Shown: positions 1 through 5,636 of the stretch, in pieces
Numbering within the stretch: the stretch's first letter is position 1
Layout of the letters: the number at the start of each line of letters is the position of its first letter
The notes under the pieces: generated by a model
The model's database searches: none
The model's input: only the letters and a program-made list of their open reading frames with translations
Told to the model about the DNA's origin: nothing
Program-made: the position numbers and the translations under genes
Source: Spirochaetota bacterium
GTDB lineage: Bacteria; Spirochaetota; UBA4802; UBA5368
DNA: 6,390 nt
Assembly: GCA_017998475.1 (NCBI GenBank)
Contig: JAGODA010000184.1
Coordinates: 1 to 6,390, forward strand
Direction: 5' to 3'

Positions 1-1732
1 CGATGATGGTGCGCGTGTCGAGACCGGAATCCACGCGAAGCTCGAGGAGCTTGTCCGATCCCTCGACGGGCGCGGCCTCCAGCACCTTCGCGACGCGGAT
101 ATCCACCCGCGCGAATTCGCTTATGTCGATGAGGCCGTCGCCGCCGTCCGTTTCGGCGGCGTTCTTCACGGCGGCCTTCGGCTGCTTTTCCGCGCCCTGT
201 TTTTCCTTTTCGATGCGCGGATACAGTACCCCCATCTCTCCGAGGACGGCGCCGGTCGTAAGAGCATTGAGCGATGTGACCGTCGAAAGGCCCGTGTCCG
301 CGGGAAGGCCAAGCGCGCCCAGGATCACCGGGGCGGTGCGGTTGAGTACGGGGGAGAGCACGACGGCGAGGCCCGCGATGGATTCCAGCAGGTTCCTCAT
401 GACCGAAGAGAGCTCGGCCGATTTCTTTTCCTTCGCGAGCTGCCAGGGCTTGCGCTCGTCGATGTATCGGTTGAGCAGGCGCACGAACTCCCACAGCTTC
501 TCAATCCCCACGCTGAACTGGAAGGAGTCCACCTGCGCGGTGTACGCGGCGAGCGCCTCGTTGAATTTCGCGGTAAGCGCGTCGCGCCCGGCGGCTTCGG
601 CGGCGTCGAGCGGCGGGATTTTCCCGTCGAAGAACTTTTTCACCATGTCGAAGGTGCGCTTGACCAGGTTCCCCAGGTCGTTCGCCAGGTCGTAATTGAC
701 GCGGTTGACGATGGCCTCCTCGCTGAAACGCGCGTCGGCGCCGAAGTTCATCTCGCGCAGGAAGAAGTAGCGGATCTGGTCGTTTCCGAAACGGTCGATG
801 AGCTCGAGCGGGCGCACCACGTTGCCGAGGCTCTTGGACATCTTGGCGTCCTCCATGTTCCAGTAACCGTGCACGTTGAGGTGGAGGAAGGGCTCGATGC
901 CCGCCGCCTTGAGCATGGTGGGCCAGAAGATGCCGTGGGGCTTCACGATGTCCTTGGCTATGAGGTGGTGCGCGACGGGCCAGTAGCGTTTGAACCTCTC
1001 GTCGCCGGGGTAGCCGATGGCGCTTACGTAGTTGATGAGCGCGTCGAACCACACGTAGGTGACGAACTTGTCGTCGAAGGGAAGCGTGATCCCCCATTGC
1101 AGCCGGGTCTTAGGCCGGGAGATGCACAGGTCCTCGAGTGTCTCGCCGTCGAGCATGGCGAGCACCTCGTTCCGGTATCGCTCGGGCCGTATGAAGTCGG
1201 GATGGGCCCTGATGTAATCCGCGAGCCATCCCTGGTACTTGCTCATTTTGAAGAAGTAGTTGCTCTCCTCGATATACTCAAGCGGTCGGTTGTGGTCGGG
1301 GCACTTGCCGTCCACCATGTCCTTCTCGGTGAAGAAGCGCTCGCAGCCGAAGCAGTAGTGCCCGCCGTAGCTCGCGAAGTAGATGTCGCCGGCGTCGTAG
1401 ACCTTCTGGAGGACCGCCTGTACCACCGCGCGGTGCCGCTCCTCGGTTGTGCGGATGAAATCGTCGAACTCCAGCCCCATCTTCTGCCACGTGTCGCGGA
1501 AGAGCGCGCTGATGCGATCGGTGTATTCTTTCGGCTGGGCCCCCGCCTCGGATGCCGCCTTGACGATCTTGTCTCCGTGCTCGTCGGTGCCGGTAAGGAA
1601 ATAGGCGTCGTATCCCAGAAGCGCGTAATGGCGCTTGAGGAAGTCGGCGAGGATGGTGGTGTACGCGTGCCCTATGTGGGGCTCGGCATTGACGTAATAG
1701 ATGGGTGTGGTGACGTAGAATCGCTTGTCCAT
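1..1732 (-). CDS. metG: Methionyl-tRNA synthetase, C-terminal end cut by the window edge
   Basis: Charges tRNA-Met and initiator tRNA with methionine in the cytoplasm (class I aminoacyl-tRNA synthetase). The ATG at 1732-1730 opens 577 readable codons, and the frame is still open at the left edge. Seen in the translation: the HIGH motif at residues 19-22, the KMSKS loop at 297-301, and one zinc knuckle formed by Cys127, Cys130, Cys144 and His147, the single-knuckle pattern known from Thermus-type MetRS. In the anticodon-binding domain, Asn355, Arg359 and Trp430 (in a KPW context) match the N-x3-R and W residues that read the CAU anticodon. After a charged, Ala/Lys/Glu-rich linker (about 505-530), residues from about 535 begin a Trbp111/EMAP-II-like OB fold (ISEFARVDIRV), the C-terminal tRNA-binding and dimerization module. 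Most of that module lies outside the window. The start is supported by an SD 5 nt upstream. It is the last visible gene of the holB-ricT-metG run. Confidence 0.97.
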   Translation of the reverse strand, partial: MDKRFYVTTPIYYVNAEPHIGHAYTTILADFLKRHYALLGYDAYFLTGTDEHGDKIVKAASEAGAQPKEYTDRISALFRDTWQKMGLEFDDFIRTTEERHRAVVQAVLQKVYDAGDIYFASYGGHYCFGCERFFTEKDMVDGKCPDHNRPLEYIEESNYFFKMSKYQGWLADYIRAHPDFIRPERYRNEVLAMLDGETLEDLCISRPKTRLQWGITLPFDDKFVTYVWFDALINYVSAIGYPGDERFKRYWPVAHHLIAKDIVKPHGIFWPTMLKAAGIEPFLHLNVHGYWNMEDAKMSKSLGNVVRPLELIDRFGNDQIRYFFLREMNFGADARFSEEAIVNRVNYDLANDLGNLVKRTFDMVKKFFDGKIPPLDAAEAAGRDALTAKFNEALAAYTAQVDSFQFSVGIEKLWEFVRLLNRYIDERKPWQLAKEKKSAELSSVMRNLLESIAGLAVVLSPVLNRTAPVILGALGLPADTGLSTVTSLNALTTGAVLGEMGVLYPRIEKEKQGAEKQPKAAVKNAAETDGGDGLIDISEFARVDIRVAKVLEAAPVEGSDKLLELRVDSGLDTRTII

Positions 1733-1737
1733 CGTGT

Positions 1738-1743
1738 CCTCTT
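1738..1743 (-). promoter_or_regulatory. Shine-Dalgarno site of metG, overlapping the ricT stop codon
   Basis: On the minus strand the sequence AAGAGG lies 5 nt before the metG ATG, and its first two bases belong to the TAA stop of ricT. This overlap supports the chosen metG start and suggests that ribosomes ending on ricT help initiate metG (translational coupling). The coupling is inferred. Confidence 0.6.
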
Positions 1744-2611
1744 AAACCGGTTCTTTTTCCAGATCCTCGTCGAGCGCCGCGGTGATGCGTTCCATCACCT
1801 CCTGGCTTATGTGGTAACGGTTGCCCGAACCCTGTATGTCCTCGCGTTTCACCGTAACGACGTGGTCGGCGCAGCGAAGCCGTACGGTCTCCTTGAGCGG
1901 ATCGGTAAATTCCACGGTGTAGTCCTTGGGGCCGATTTTGATCGTGGCGCCGTGCCTGGGCATGAGCTCGTTCATTTCCTTGTACACATTGTATTCGTAC
2001 CCGAGGCAGCAGAGCAGCCGTCCGCACATCCCGGAGATTTTAAGCGAATTGAGGTTGAGGTTCTGCTCCTTGGCCATCTTGATGGAGACCGGATCGAATT
2101 CCTCTTTCAGGTTGACGCAGCAGAGCTCCTTGCCGCAGGGGCCGAAGCCGCCGATAATGCGGGCCTCGTCGCGCACGCCGATCTGGCGCATCTCGATACG
2201 CGTGCGGAAGACGGTGGCCAGGTCGCGCACCAGCTCCCTGAAGTCGATGCGGTTTTCAGCCACGAAATAGAAGATTATCTTGGTGCGGTCGAAGAGGCAT
2301 TTTACCGAAACCAGCTTCATGTCGAGCTTCTTCTCGCGTGCCTTTTCGCGGCAGACGGCGAAGGCCTTTTTCTCGATTGCCTCGATCTCGGGGAGCGTCC
2401 CCAGATCTTCCGTCGTGACCTTGCGGAGAAGCCGGCCCTTGACCTCGGAATTCTTTCTTTTAAGGTGCGTCGGGCACTTGAAGACGCGGCCCATGTCCAC
2501 GCCGTGCTCGGTTTCCACTATGCACAGCGCGTTGCGTTTTACGAAGAGCCCGTTGGTGTTGACGTAGTAAATCTGGAAACTGTTGCGGAGTTTGACGCCT
2601 GTATGTTCCAT
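1742..2611 (-). CDS. ricT: PSP1-domain iron-sulfur protein RicT (YaaT family)
   Basis: A 289-residue protein of the PSP1 C-terminal-domain family. In Bacillus subtilis RicT (YaaT) joins RicA and RicF in an Fe-S complex that steers RNase Y in mRNA maturation and affects the Spo0A phosphorelay; in other phyla the role is less clear. Diagnostic features seen: a GPCG-x3-CC motif with Cys159, Cys164 and Cys165; the stretch EFDPVSIKMAKEQNLNLN at about 171-188; then SGMCGRLLCCLGYE with Cys196, Cys201 and Cys202. These clustered cysteines are the expected Fe-S ligands. The N-terminal about 120 residues form the less conserved family-typical region. Length is close to the Bacillus protein. A weak SD (AGGGA, 2620-2624) sits 8 nt before the ATG. 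The gene starts 16 bp after the holB stop and ends 9 bp before metG, so it probably shares their transcript. No RicA or RicF partner is visible here. Confidence 0.95.
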   Translation of the reverse strand: MEHTGVKLRNSFQIYYVNTNGLFVKRNALCIVETEHGVDMGRVFKCPTHLKRKNSEVKGRLLRKVTTEDLGTLPEIEAIEKKAFAVCREKAREKKLDMKLVSVKCLFDRTKIIFYFVAENRIDFRELVRDLATVFRTRIEMRQIGVRDEARIIGGFGPCGKELCCVNLKEEFDPVSIKMAKEQNLNLNSLKISGMCGRLLCCLGYEYNVYKEMNELMPRHGATIKIGPKDYTVEFTDPLKETVRLRCADHVVTVKREDIQGSGNRYHISQEVMERITAALDEDLEKEPV

Positions 2612-2627
2612 GGTGTGTGTCCCTGTT

Positions 2628-3626
2628 TCATGTGGAGGTCCCGGTGCGGGGTGCCGATTCGCCTCCGGGATGGAGGGAATAGAGCATCCCTTTCAGTCCG
2701 ATTCTGAAATTCAGATTGTGCGACAGTCCTTTTTTCAATGCAAGTAGTATTTTGACGAGGCCGAAGAGCGTATCGCGCTCGCCGAGGGCGATATCCGTGA
2801 ATTCCGCCGGAACGGTTCCGCCCGTTTCGAGCAACACGAGGTTCCAGCGGTAAAAATTGACAAGCGCGTCGAGCAGGGTTTCCGTGCCGGTCGCTTTGCC
2901 GGTCTTTTCGAGTGGCGGGTCGAAGACGTCCCCTTCGCGAAGATAGCGCGCCGTCTCGCGGCAGAGCGCGAGCACGCCGTCACGGCGGCCTTCGTCGGCG
3001 AACGAGAGCGCCATGGAAAACGATCCGCCCGAGAACGGGGCCGCCAGCGAGGCCGTGGCGGAATCGATGCCCCGCCCGGTGAGAAACGCGCGGACGCCGT
3101 CTTCGCCGGGCGCGTGGAATTTCAGCACCAGGCAGCGCGACAGTATAGTCGGCAGGATATTGGAGCTATTGGAGGCCAGCAGGACGATGCGCGCCGAGGA
3201 AGGCGGCTCCTCTATGGTTTTCAGGAGCGCGTTCTGTCCCTCCTCGGTGGTGCGGTCCACACCGTCCACCACGACCGCCGTGACGCCGCTCACAGAACGC
3301 CGCGAAAGGCGCTCGATAAGCCGGCGCACCGTGCCCTCTTCGCGGCGGGACTCGTCGCCGATGGGGATGACACCGCGCTCGTTCGGCGATAGTTCTATGA
3401 AATCCGGATGAGTTCCGTTTTCGATCATGGAGCACGACCGGCATGCGAGGCACGGCCCGTCAGGCCTGGAGCAGAGCAGGGACGCGAGAAAGCGCCGCGC
3501 TACAAGCCGCTTGCCGATTCCCTCCGTGCCGGTGAAGAGCATGGTCTGCGGCACTCGGTTGCGATCGGCCATCCCGGTAAGCAGGGCGATCTGTCGTTCG
3601 TGTCCCAGTATCCCGGAGCTGTTCAT
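2628..3626 (-). CDS. holB: DNA polymerase III delta' subunit (clamp loader)
   Basis: A 332-residue clamp-loader subunit that, with delta and gamma/tau, opens and loads the sliding beta clamp at the replication fork. Seen: an N-terminal ILGHERQIALL segment typical of the family; a P-loop GTEGIGK at 33-39, followed by Arg instead of Ser/Thr, as is common in the non-hydrolysing delta' subunit; a zinc module with Cys52, Cys59, Cys62 and Cys65; a Walker B-like VVVDGVD at 118-124 running into the conserved GQNALLKTIEEPP (130-142); and an SRC motif at 163-165. The C-terminal third is less conserved and fits the oligomerization collar. Length matches known HolB proteins (about 330). The ATG at 3626 is preferred because the family N-terminus begins right after it, though no strong SD precedes it and the frame stays open for some codons upstream. 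First gene of the holB-ricT-metG run; tmk, often upstream of holB, is absent. Confidence 0.93.
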   Translation of the reverse strand: MNSSGILGHERQIALLTGMADRNRVPQTMLFTGTEGIGKRLVARRFLASLLCSRPDGPCLACRSCSMIENGTHPDFIELSPNERGVIPIGDESRREEGTVRRLIERLSRRSVSGVTAVVVDGVDRTTEEGQNALLKTIEEPPSSARIVLLASNSSNILPTILSRCLVLKFHAPGEDGVRAFLTGRGIDSATASLAAPFSGGSFSMALSFADEGRRDGVLALCRETARYLREGDVFDPPLEKTGKATGTETLLDALVNFYRWNLVLLETGGTVPAEFTDIALGERDTLFGLVKILLALKKGLSHNLNFRIGLKGMLYSLHPGGESAPRTGTST

Positions 3627-3788
3627 ACCACATGCGCGTACGGATGCGGGGTTTTGACAAGCAAAATATGACGGGATGGATCGGCGGCCGGGGGGCGGTG
3701 AGCTTTGCGTCCGGTTGCAGCTTTGTGCTGGAAGACCGAGGAGAGCGGCCGGCGGTACGGTTGGTTTGTAATAGCAATACGCTCGCCG

Positions 3789-3898
3789 TGAAACCGCAAG
3801 GGGTTACAACCCCTTGTTCTGATGTGGAGACGCACCCGGCCGTACAAACGGTCCCGTCATACAGAGCAAGGGGATGTAGCCCCTTGTGAACGGTTTCA
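3789..3898 (+). repeat. Hairpin-rich intergenic repeat, copy A, with terminal inverted repeats
   Basis: About 110 bp bounded by a perfect 8-bp inverted repeat: TGAAACCG at 3789-3796 and CGGTTTCA at 3891-3898. Just inside, CAAGGGG at 3797-3803 can also pair with CCCCTTG at 3880-3886, extending the outer arms with a 4-nt bulge (TGAA, 3887-3890). Three local hairpins are possible. The first is a perfect 9-bp stem at 3797-3816 (arms CAAGGGGTT and AACCCCTTG, 2-nt loop). The second is a 6-bp stem GGCCGT/ACGGTC at 3838-3843 and 3848-3853 with loop ACAA. The third is a 7-bp stem CAAGGGG/CCCCTTG at 3867-3873 and 3880-3886. No T-run follows the stems, so these are not ordinary terminators. A diverged copy lies beyond the kinase gene in the same orientation. 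No clear target-site duplication was seen. Confidence 0.7.
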
Positions 3899-3933
3899 TT
3901 ATTCCGTGAGATCCGGGAAGGGCGGATTTTTGC

Positions 3934-3961
3934 TTGAGTGGCGTGAATAATATGCTATGAT
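3934..3961 (+). promoter_or_regulatory. Candidate sigma-70 promoter with extended -10, for the sensor kinase
   Basis: TTGAGT at 3934-3939 (4 of 6 to the -35 consensus) and TATGAT at 3956-3961 (5 of 6 to the -10 consensus) are separated by 16 bp. TGC directly before the -10 forms a TGn extended -10. Transcription would start near 3968 and give a leader of about 80 nt before the ATG at 4049. The local sequence is more AT-rich than its surroundings. Prediction by eye only. Confidence 0.5.
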
Positions 3962-4048
3962 TTCCGTAGAGATTGGACGGGGATTCACTTTCCCGTTCCC
4001 CGGAAGCAGAATGCCGTACCACCCGATAGACCAGTTGCACGGAGTAAA

Positions 4049-5188
4049 ATGAATTCAATGGCGAACACGACCGGCCCTTCGGTCAAACCTGTTGCGCGGA
4101 GACTCGCTTCGGCGACCGCGATCGTACTGCTCGCCGCCGCGCTGTACGCCTCGTCACTGCACAGCTATCTTCTCTTTCATTCCATGGCGGAGCTGTTCAG
4201 TATCGTCGTCGCCTTCGCCATATTCGTCGTTGCATGGAACGCGCGCCGGATCATCCATAACAACTACCTGCTGGTAACCGGGATCGCCTACCTGTTCATA
4301 GGCTTCATCGATTTGCTTCATACGCTCGGTTATGAGGGAATGCCGCTCTTTCCGGATCATCACTACGTCGCCAACCAGCTGTGGCTGGCGGCACGCTACT
4401 TGGAGAGCGTTACCCTGTTTGCCGCCTTTTCGTTCGCTCGGTCCAGAAGGGACGTCAGAGCGCTGGCGGTGTTTCTGGTGTATAGCGCGCTTACGCTCGT
4501 GCTCCTGGCGTCCATTTTCGTATTCCGCGTTTTCCCGGTCTGTTTCGTGGAGGGGGAGGGGCAGACGGCTTTCAAGATCGTTAGCGAGTACGTCATATCC
4601 CTCATTCTCGCCGCGGCGATCGTAAGGCTCTACCGGCATCGGGACCTGTTCGATCCGGCGGTGTTCCGCTACCTTAAATGGTCGCTCGTCTTTTCGATAC
4701 TTTCGGAGCTTGCTTTCAGCCTGTACGTGAGCAACTACAGCCTGGTCAACATGGCCGGGCATTTCGCCAAAATCGCCGCGTTCTACCTGGTGTACAAGGC
4801 CCTCGTCGAGACCGGTTTCGTGCGGCCGTTCGGCATGCTGTTCAGGGAGGTCAAGCAGAACGAGCGGCGCCTGGAGGCCGCCCTGAAGCAGAAGGAGCTG
4901 TTGCTCAAAGAGGTGCATCACCGCGTGAAGAACAACCTGAACATCGTGAATTCCCTCATCCGCCTTCAGGCCGCACGGATAAAAGACACCGGGATCGCCG
5001 ACCGTCTAAGGGACCTCACCTCGCGCATCCAGTCCATGGCCCTGGTTCACGAAAAGCTGTACCAGTCGGGTGACCTCTCGGACATCGACCTGGGCGCCTA
5101 CGTACGCGATACGGTCGACAATCTCTACAACGGGTACGGAATAGACAGGGAGCGCATTCGATGCGACGTGCGCTCACGCGGCGAATAG
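4049..5188 (+). CDS. MASE3-type membrane sensor histidine kinase, sensor plus HisKA_2 part; frame ends before the ATPase domain
   Basis: A 379-residue protein. Residues about 19-255 form a multi-helix membrane domain (hydrophobic stretches near 20-40, 45-63, 73-92, 120-130, 138-160, 177-195, 210-228 and 235-253). Signatures of the MASE3 sensor domain are FHSMAELFSIVVAFAIFVVAWN (from about 43), YLFIGFIDLLHTLGYEGM (81-98) and QLWLAARYLES (110-120). A short charged, coiled-coil-like linker (265-287) leads to the HisKA_2 H-box EVHHRVKNNL (288-297); the likely phosphoacceptor is His291, the His directly before RVKNN. The dimerization domain continues to about residue 370. The frame then stops at TAG 5186-5188, while the HATPase_c domain continues in the frame one base earlier. 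Alone, this product could bind no ATP. GGAG lies 4 nt before the ATG; a second in-frame ATG at 4058 is possible. The ligand is unknown, and no response regulator gene is adjacent. Confidence 0.88.
   Translation: MNSMANTTGPSVKPVARRLASATAIVLLAAALYASSLHSYLLFHSMAELFSIVVAFAIFVVAWNARRIIHNNYLLVTGIAYLFIGFIDLLHTLGYEGMPLFPDHHYVANQLWLAARYLESVTLFAAFSFARSRRDVRALAVFLVYSALTLVLLASIFVFRVFPVCFVEGEGQTAFKIVSEYVISLILAAAIVRLYRHRDLFDPAVFRYLKWSLVFSILSELAFSLYVSNYSLVNMAGHFAKIAAFYLVYKALVETGFVRPFGMLFREVKQNERRLEAALKQKELLLKEVHHRVKNNLNIVNSLIRLQAARIKDTGIADRLRDLTSRIQSMALVHEKLYQSGDLSDIDLGAYVRDTVDNLYNGYGIDRERIRCDVRSRGE
5147..5152 (+). promoter_or_regulatory. Shine-Dalgarno-like site before the detached ATPase-domain frame
   Basis: AGGGAG lies 8 nt before the ATG at 5161, inside the end of the upstream kinase frame. 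The spacing suits translation initiation of the downstream fragment. It may be coincidental, because the sequence also encodes conserved kinase residues (DRERI). Confidence 0.35.
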
Positions 5189-5496
5189 CCCTCACGATCC
5201 GTCAGGCCATTCCCTGCGGCATGATAGTGAACGAGCTTGTGACCAACTGCCTGAAGTACGCGTTTCCCGGCGACAGAAGCGGGACCATCGCCGTCGAGGT
5301 CTCTCTTGCGGACGGTGTCGTTCTGCTTGCCGTGCGAGACGACGGAGTGGGCCTTCCGGAGGGACTCGACATCGACGACGGCGGCACCCTGGGGCTGAGC
5401 CTCATCAGGTCGCTCGCCGAGCAGATTTCGGGAAGCGTCGAGGTGGGACCGGGGCCGGGCACGTCGGTCGTGGTGCGCTTTCCGCTGGGGGGGTGA
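5161..5496 (+). CDS. HATPase_c (catalytic) domain of the same sensor kinase, in a shifted frame
   Basis: This 111-residue frame encodes the ATP-binding domain expected to follow the preceding HisKA_2 domain. Seen: the family signature AIPCGMIVNELVTNCLKYAFP, whose N box has Asn24 and Asn29 counted from the ATG at 5161; a G1 box DDGVGLP (60-66); a G2-like box GTLGLSLIRSLAEQ (75-88); and a terminal GTSVVVRFPL strand. It is therefore a complete catalytic domain that ends normally at TGA 5494-5496. It overlaps the upstream frame by 28 bp. Joining the frames near 5183-5188 by restoring one base gives a spacing close to intact family members, so a single-base deletion or assembly error is the simplest reading. 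Independent translation from 5161, helped by the SD-like site, is the alternative. The frame is already open from about 5074, so the exact break cannot be placed by stops alone. Confidence 0.8.
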   Translation: MRRALTRRIALTIRQAIPCGMIVNELVTNCLKYAFPGDRSGTIAVEVSLADGVVLLAVRDDGVGLPEGLDIDDGGTLGLSLIRSLAEQISGSVEVGPGPGTSVVVRFPLGG

Positions 5497-5521
5497 GGGC
5501 GGGGCATACGTCTTATCCGCC

Positions 5522-5613
5522 GCAACGCAAGGGATTGAAAAACAAGGGCTTGCGATCCCCTGCTTTAAGGCGAGGATGTGCCCGGTCATACGAATGGTCC
5601 CGAACGGCTTTCG
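5522..5613 (+). repeat. Hairpin-rich intergenic repeat, copy B (diverged, lacks one hairpin)
   Basis: Related to the repeat at 3789-3898 and in the same orientation. A hand alignment of the central 48 positions (5555-5602 against about 3808-3856) gives roughly two-thirds identity, with most differences being C/T or G/A transitions. It can form a long stem GCAAGGGAT (5527-5535) with ATCCCCTGC (5555-5563), one mismatch, around a 19-nt loop that itself contains the palindrome CAAGGGCTTG (5543-5552). A second stem GGTCAT/ATGGTC lies at 5584-5589 and 5594-5599 with loop ACGA. The block matching 3856-3887 of the other copy, which holds its third hairpin, is missing, after which similarity resumes at GAACGG (5602). 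It fills most of the 140-bp gap between the convergent kinase and CDF genes. Confidence 0.6.
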
Positions 5614-5636
5614 CGTTTTTGCTTTGGTATTCCCGT

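Larger units (their letters stand above)
3627..4048. other. Divergent intergenic region between holB and the sensor kinase
   Basis: This 422-bp gap has no convincing gene. Short open frames exist on both strands, but they run through palindromic sequence, match no protein I recognise and overlap each other. From 3627 to about 3780 I see nothing I can name; no convincing minus-strand promoter for holB was found there. From 3789 to 3898 lies a hairpin-rich repeat. From 3934 a plus-strand promoter candidate leads to an untranslated leader of about 80 nt before the kinase ATG at 4049, with GGAG at 4041-4044. Confidence 0.7.

Noticed and set aside
869..2707. A 612-codon plus-strand open frame antisense to metG and ricT
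   Set aside because: It is in exact codon register opposite two clearly conserved genes, which in GC-rich DNA often leaves the antisense frame free of stops. Its translation has no recognisable domain, and it crosses the gene boundary.
3654..3682. A perfect TTGACA (3654-3659) on the plus strand as a promoter
   Set aside because: No acceptable -10 box lies 16-18 bp downstream; TATGAC at 3667 is far too close.
3623..3889. Short open frames on both strands across the divergent intergenic gap
   Set aside because: They overlap each other, read through palindromic repeat sequence, lack good ribosome sites and resemble no protein family.
3911..3931. ATCCG/CGGAT stem followed by a T-run as an intrinsic terminator
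   Set aside because: The stem is only 5 bp with a 7-nt loop, and no plus-strand gene lies upstream to be terminated.
5486..5493. Run of seven Gs before the kinase stop codon as a phase-variation tract
   Set aside because: It lies at the extreme C-terminus, so a slip would change only the last residues. It is a possible sequencing-error site but does not explain the frame break 300 bp upstream.
5601..5620. CGAA/TTCG stem followed by five Ts as the terminator of the kinase
   Set aside because: A 4-bp stem is too weak to call, and the stretch lies at the end of the repeat. It may still end transcription, but I cannot support it.
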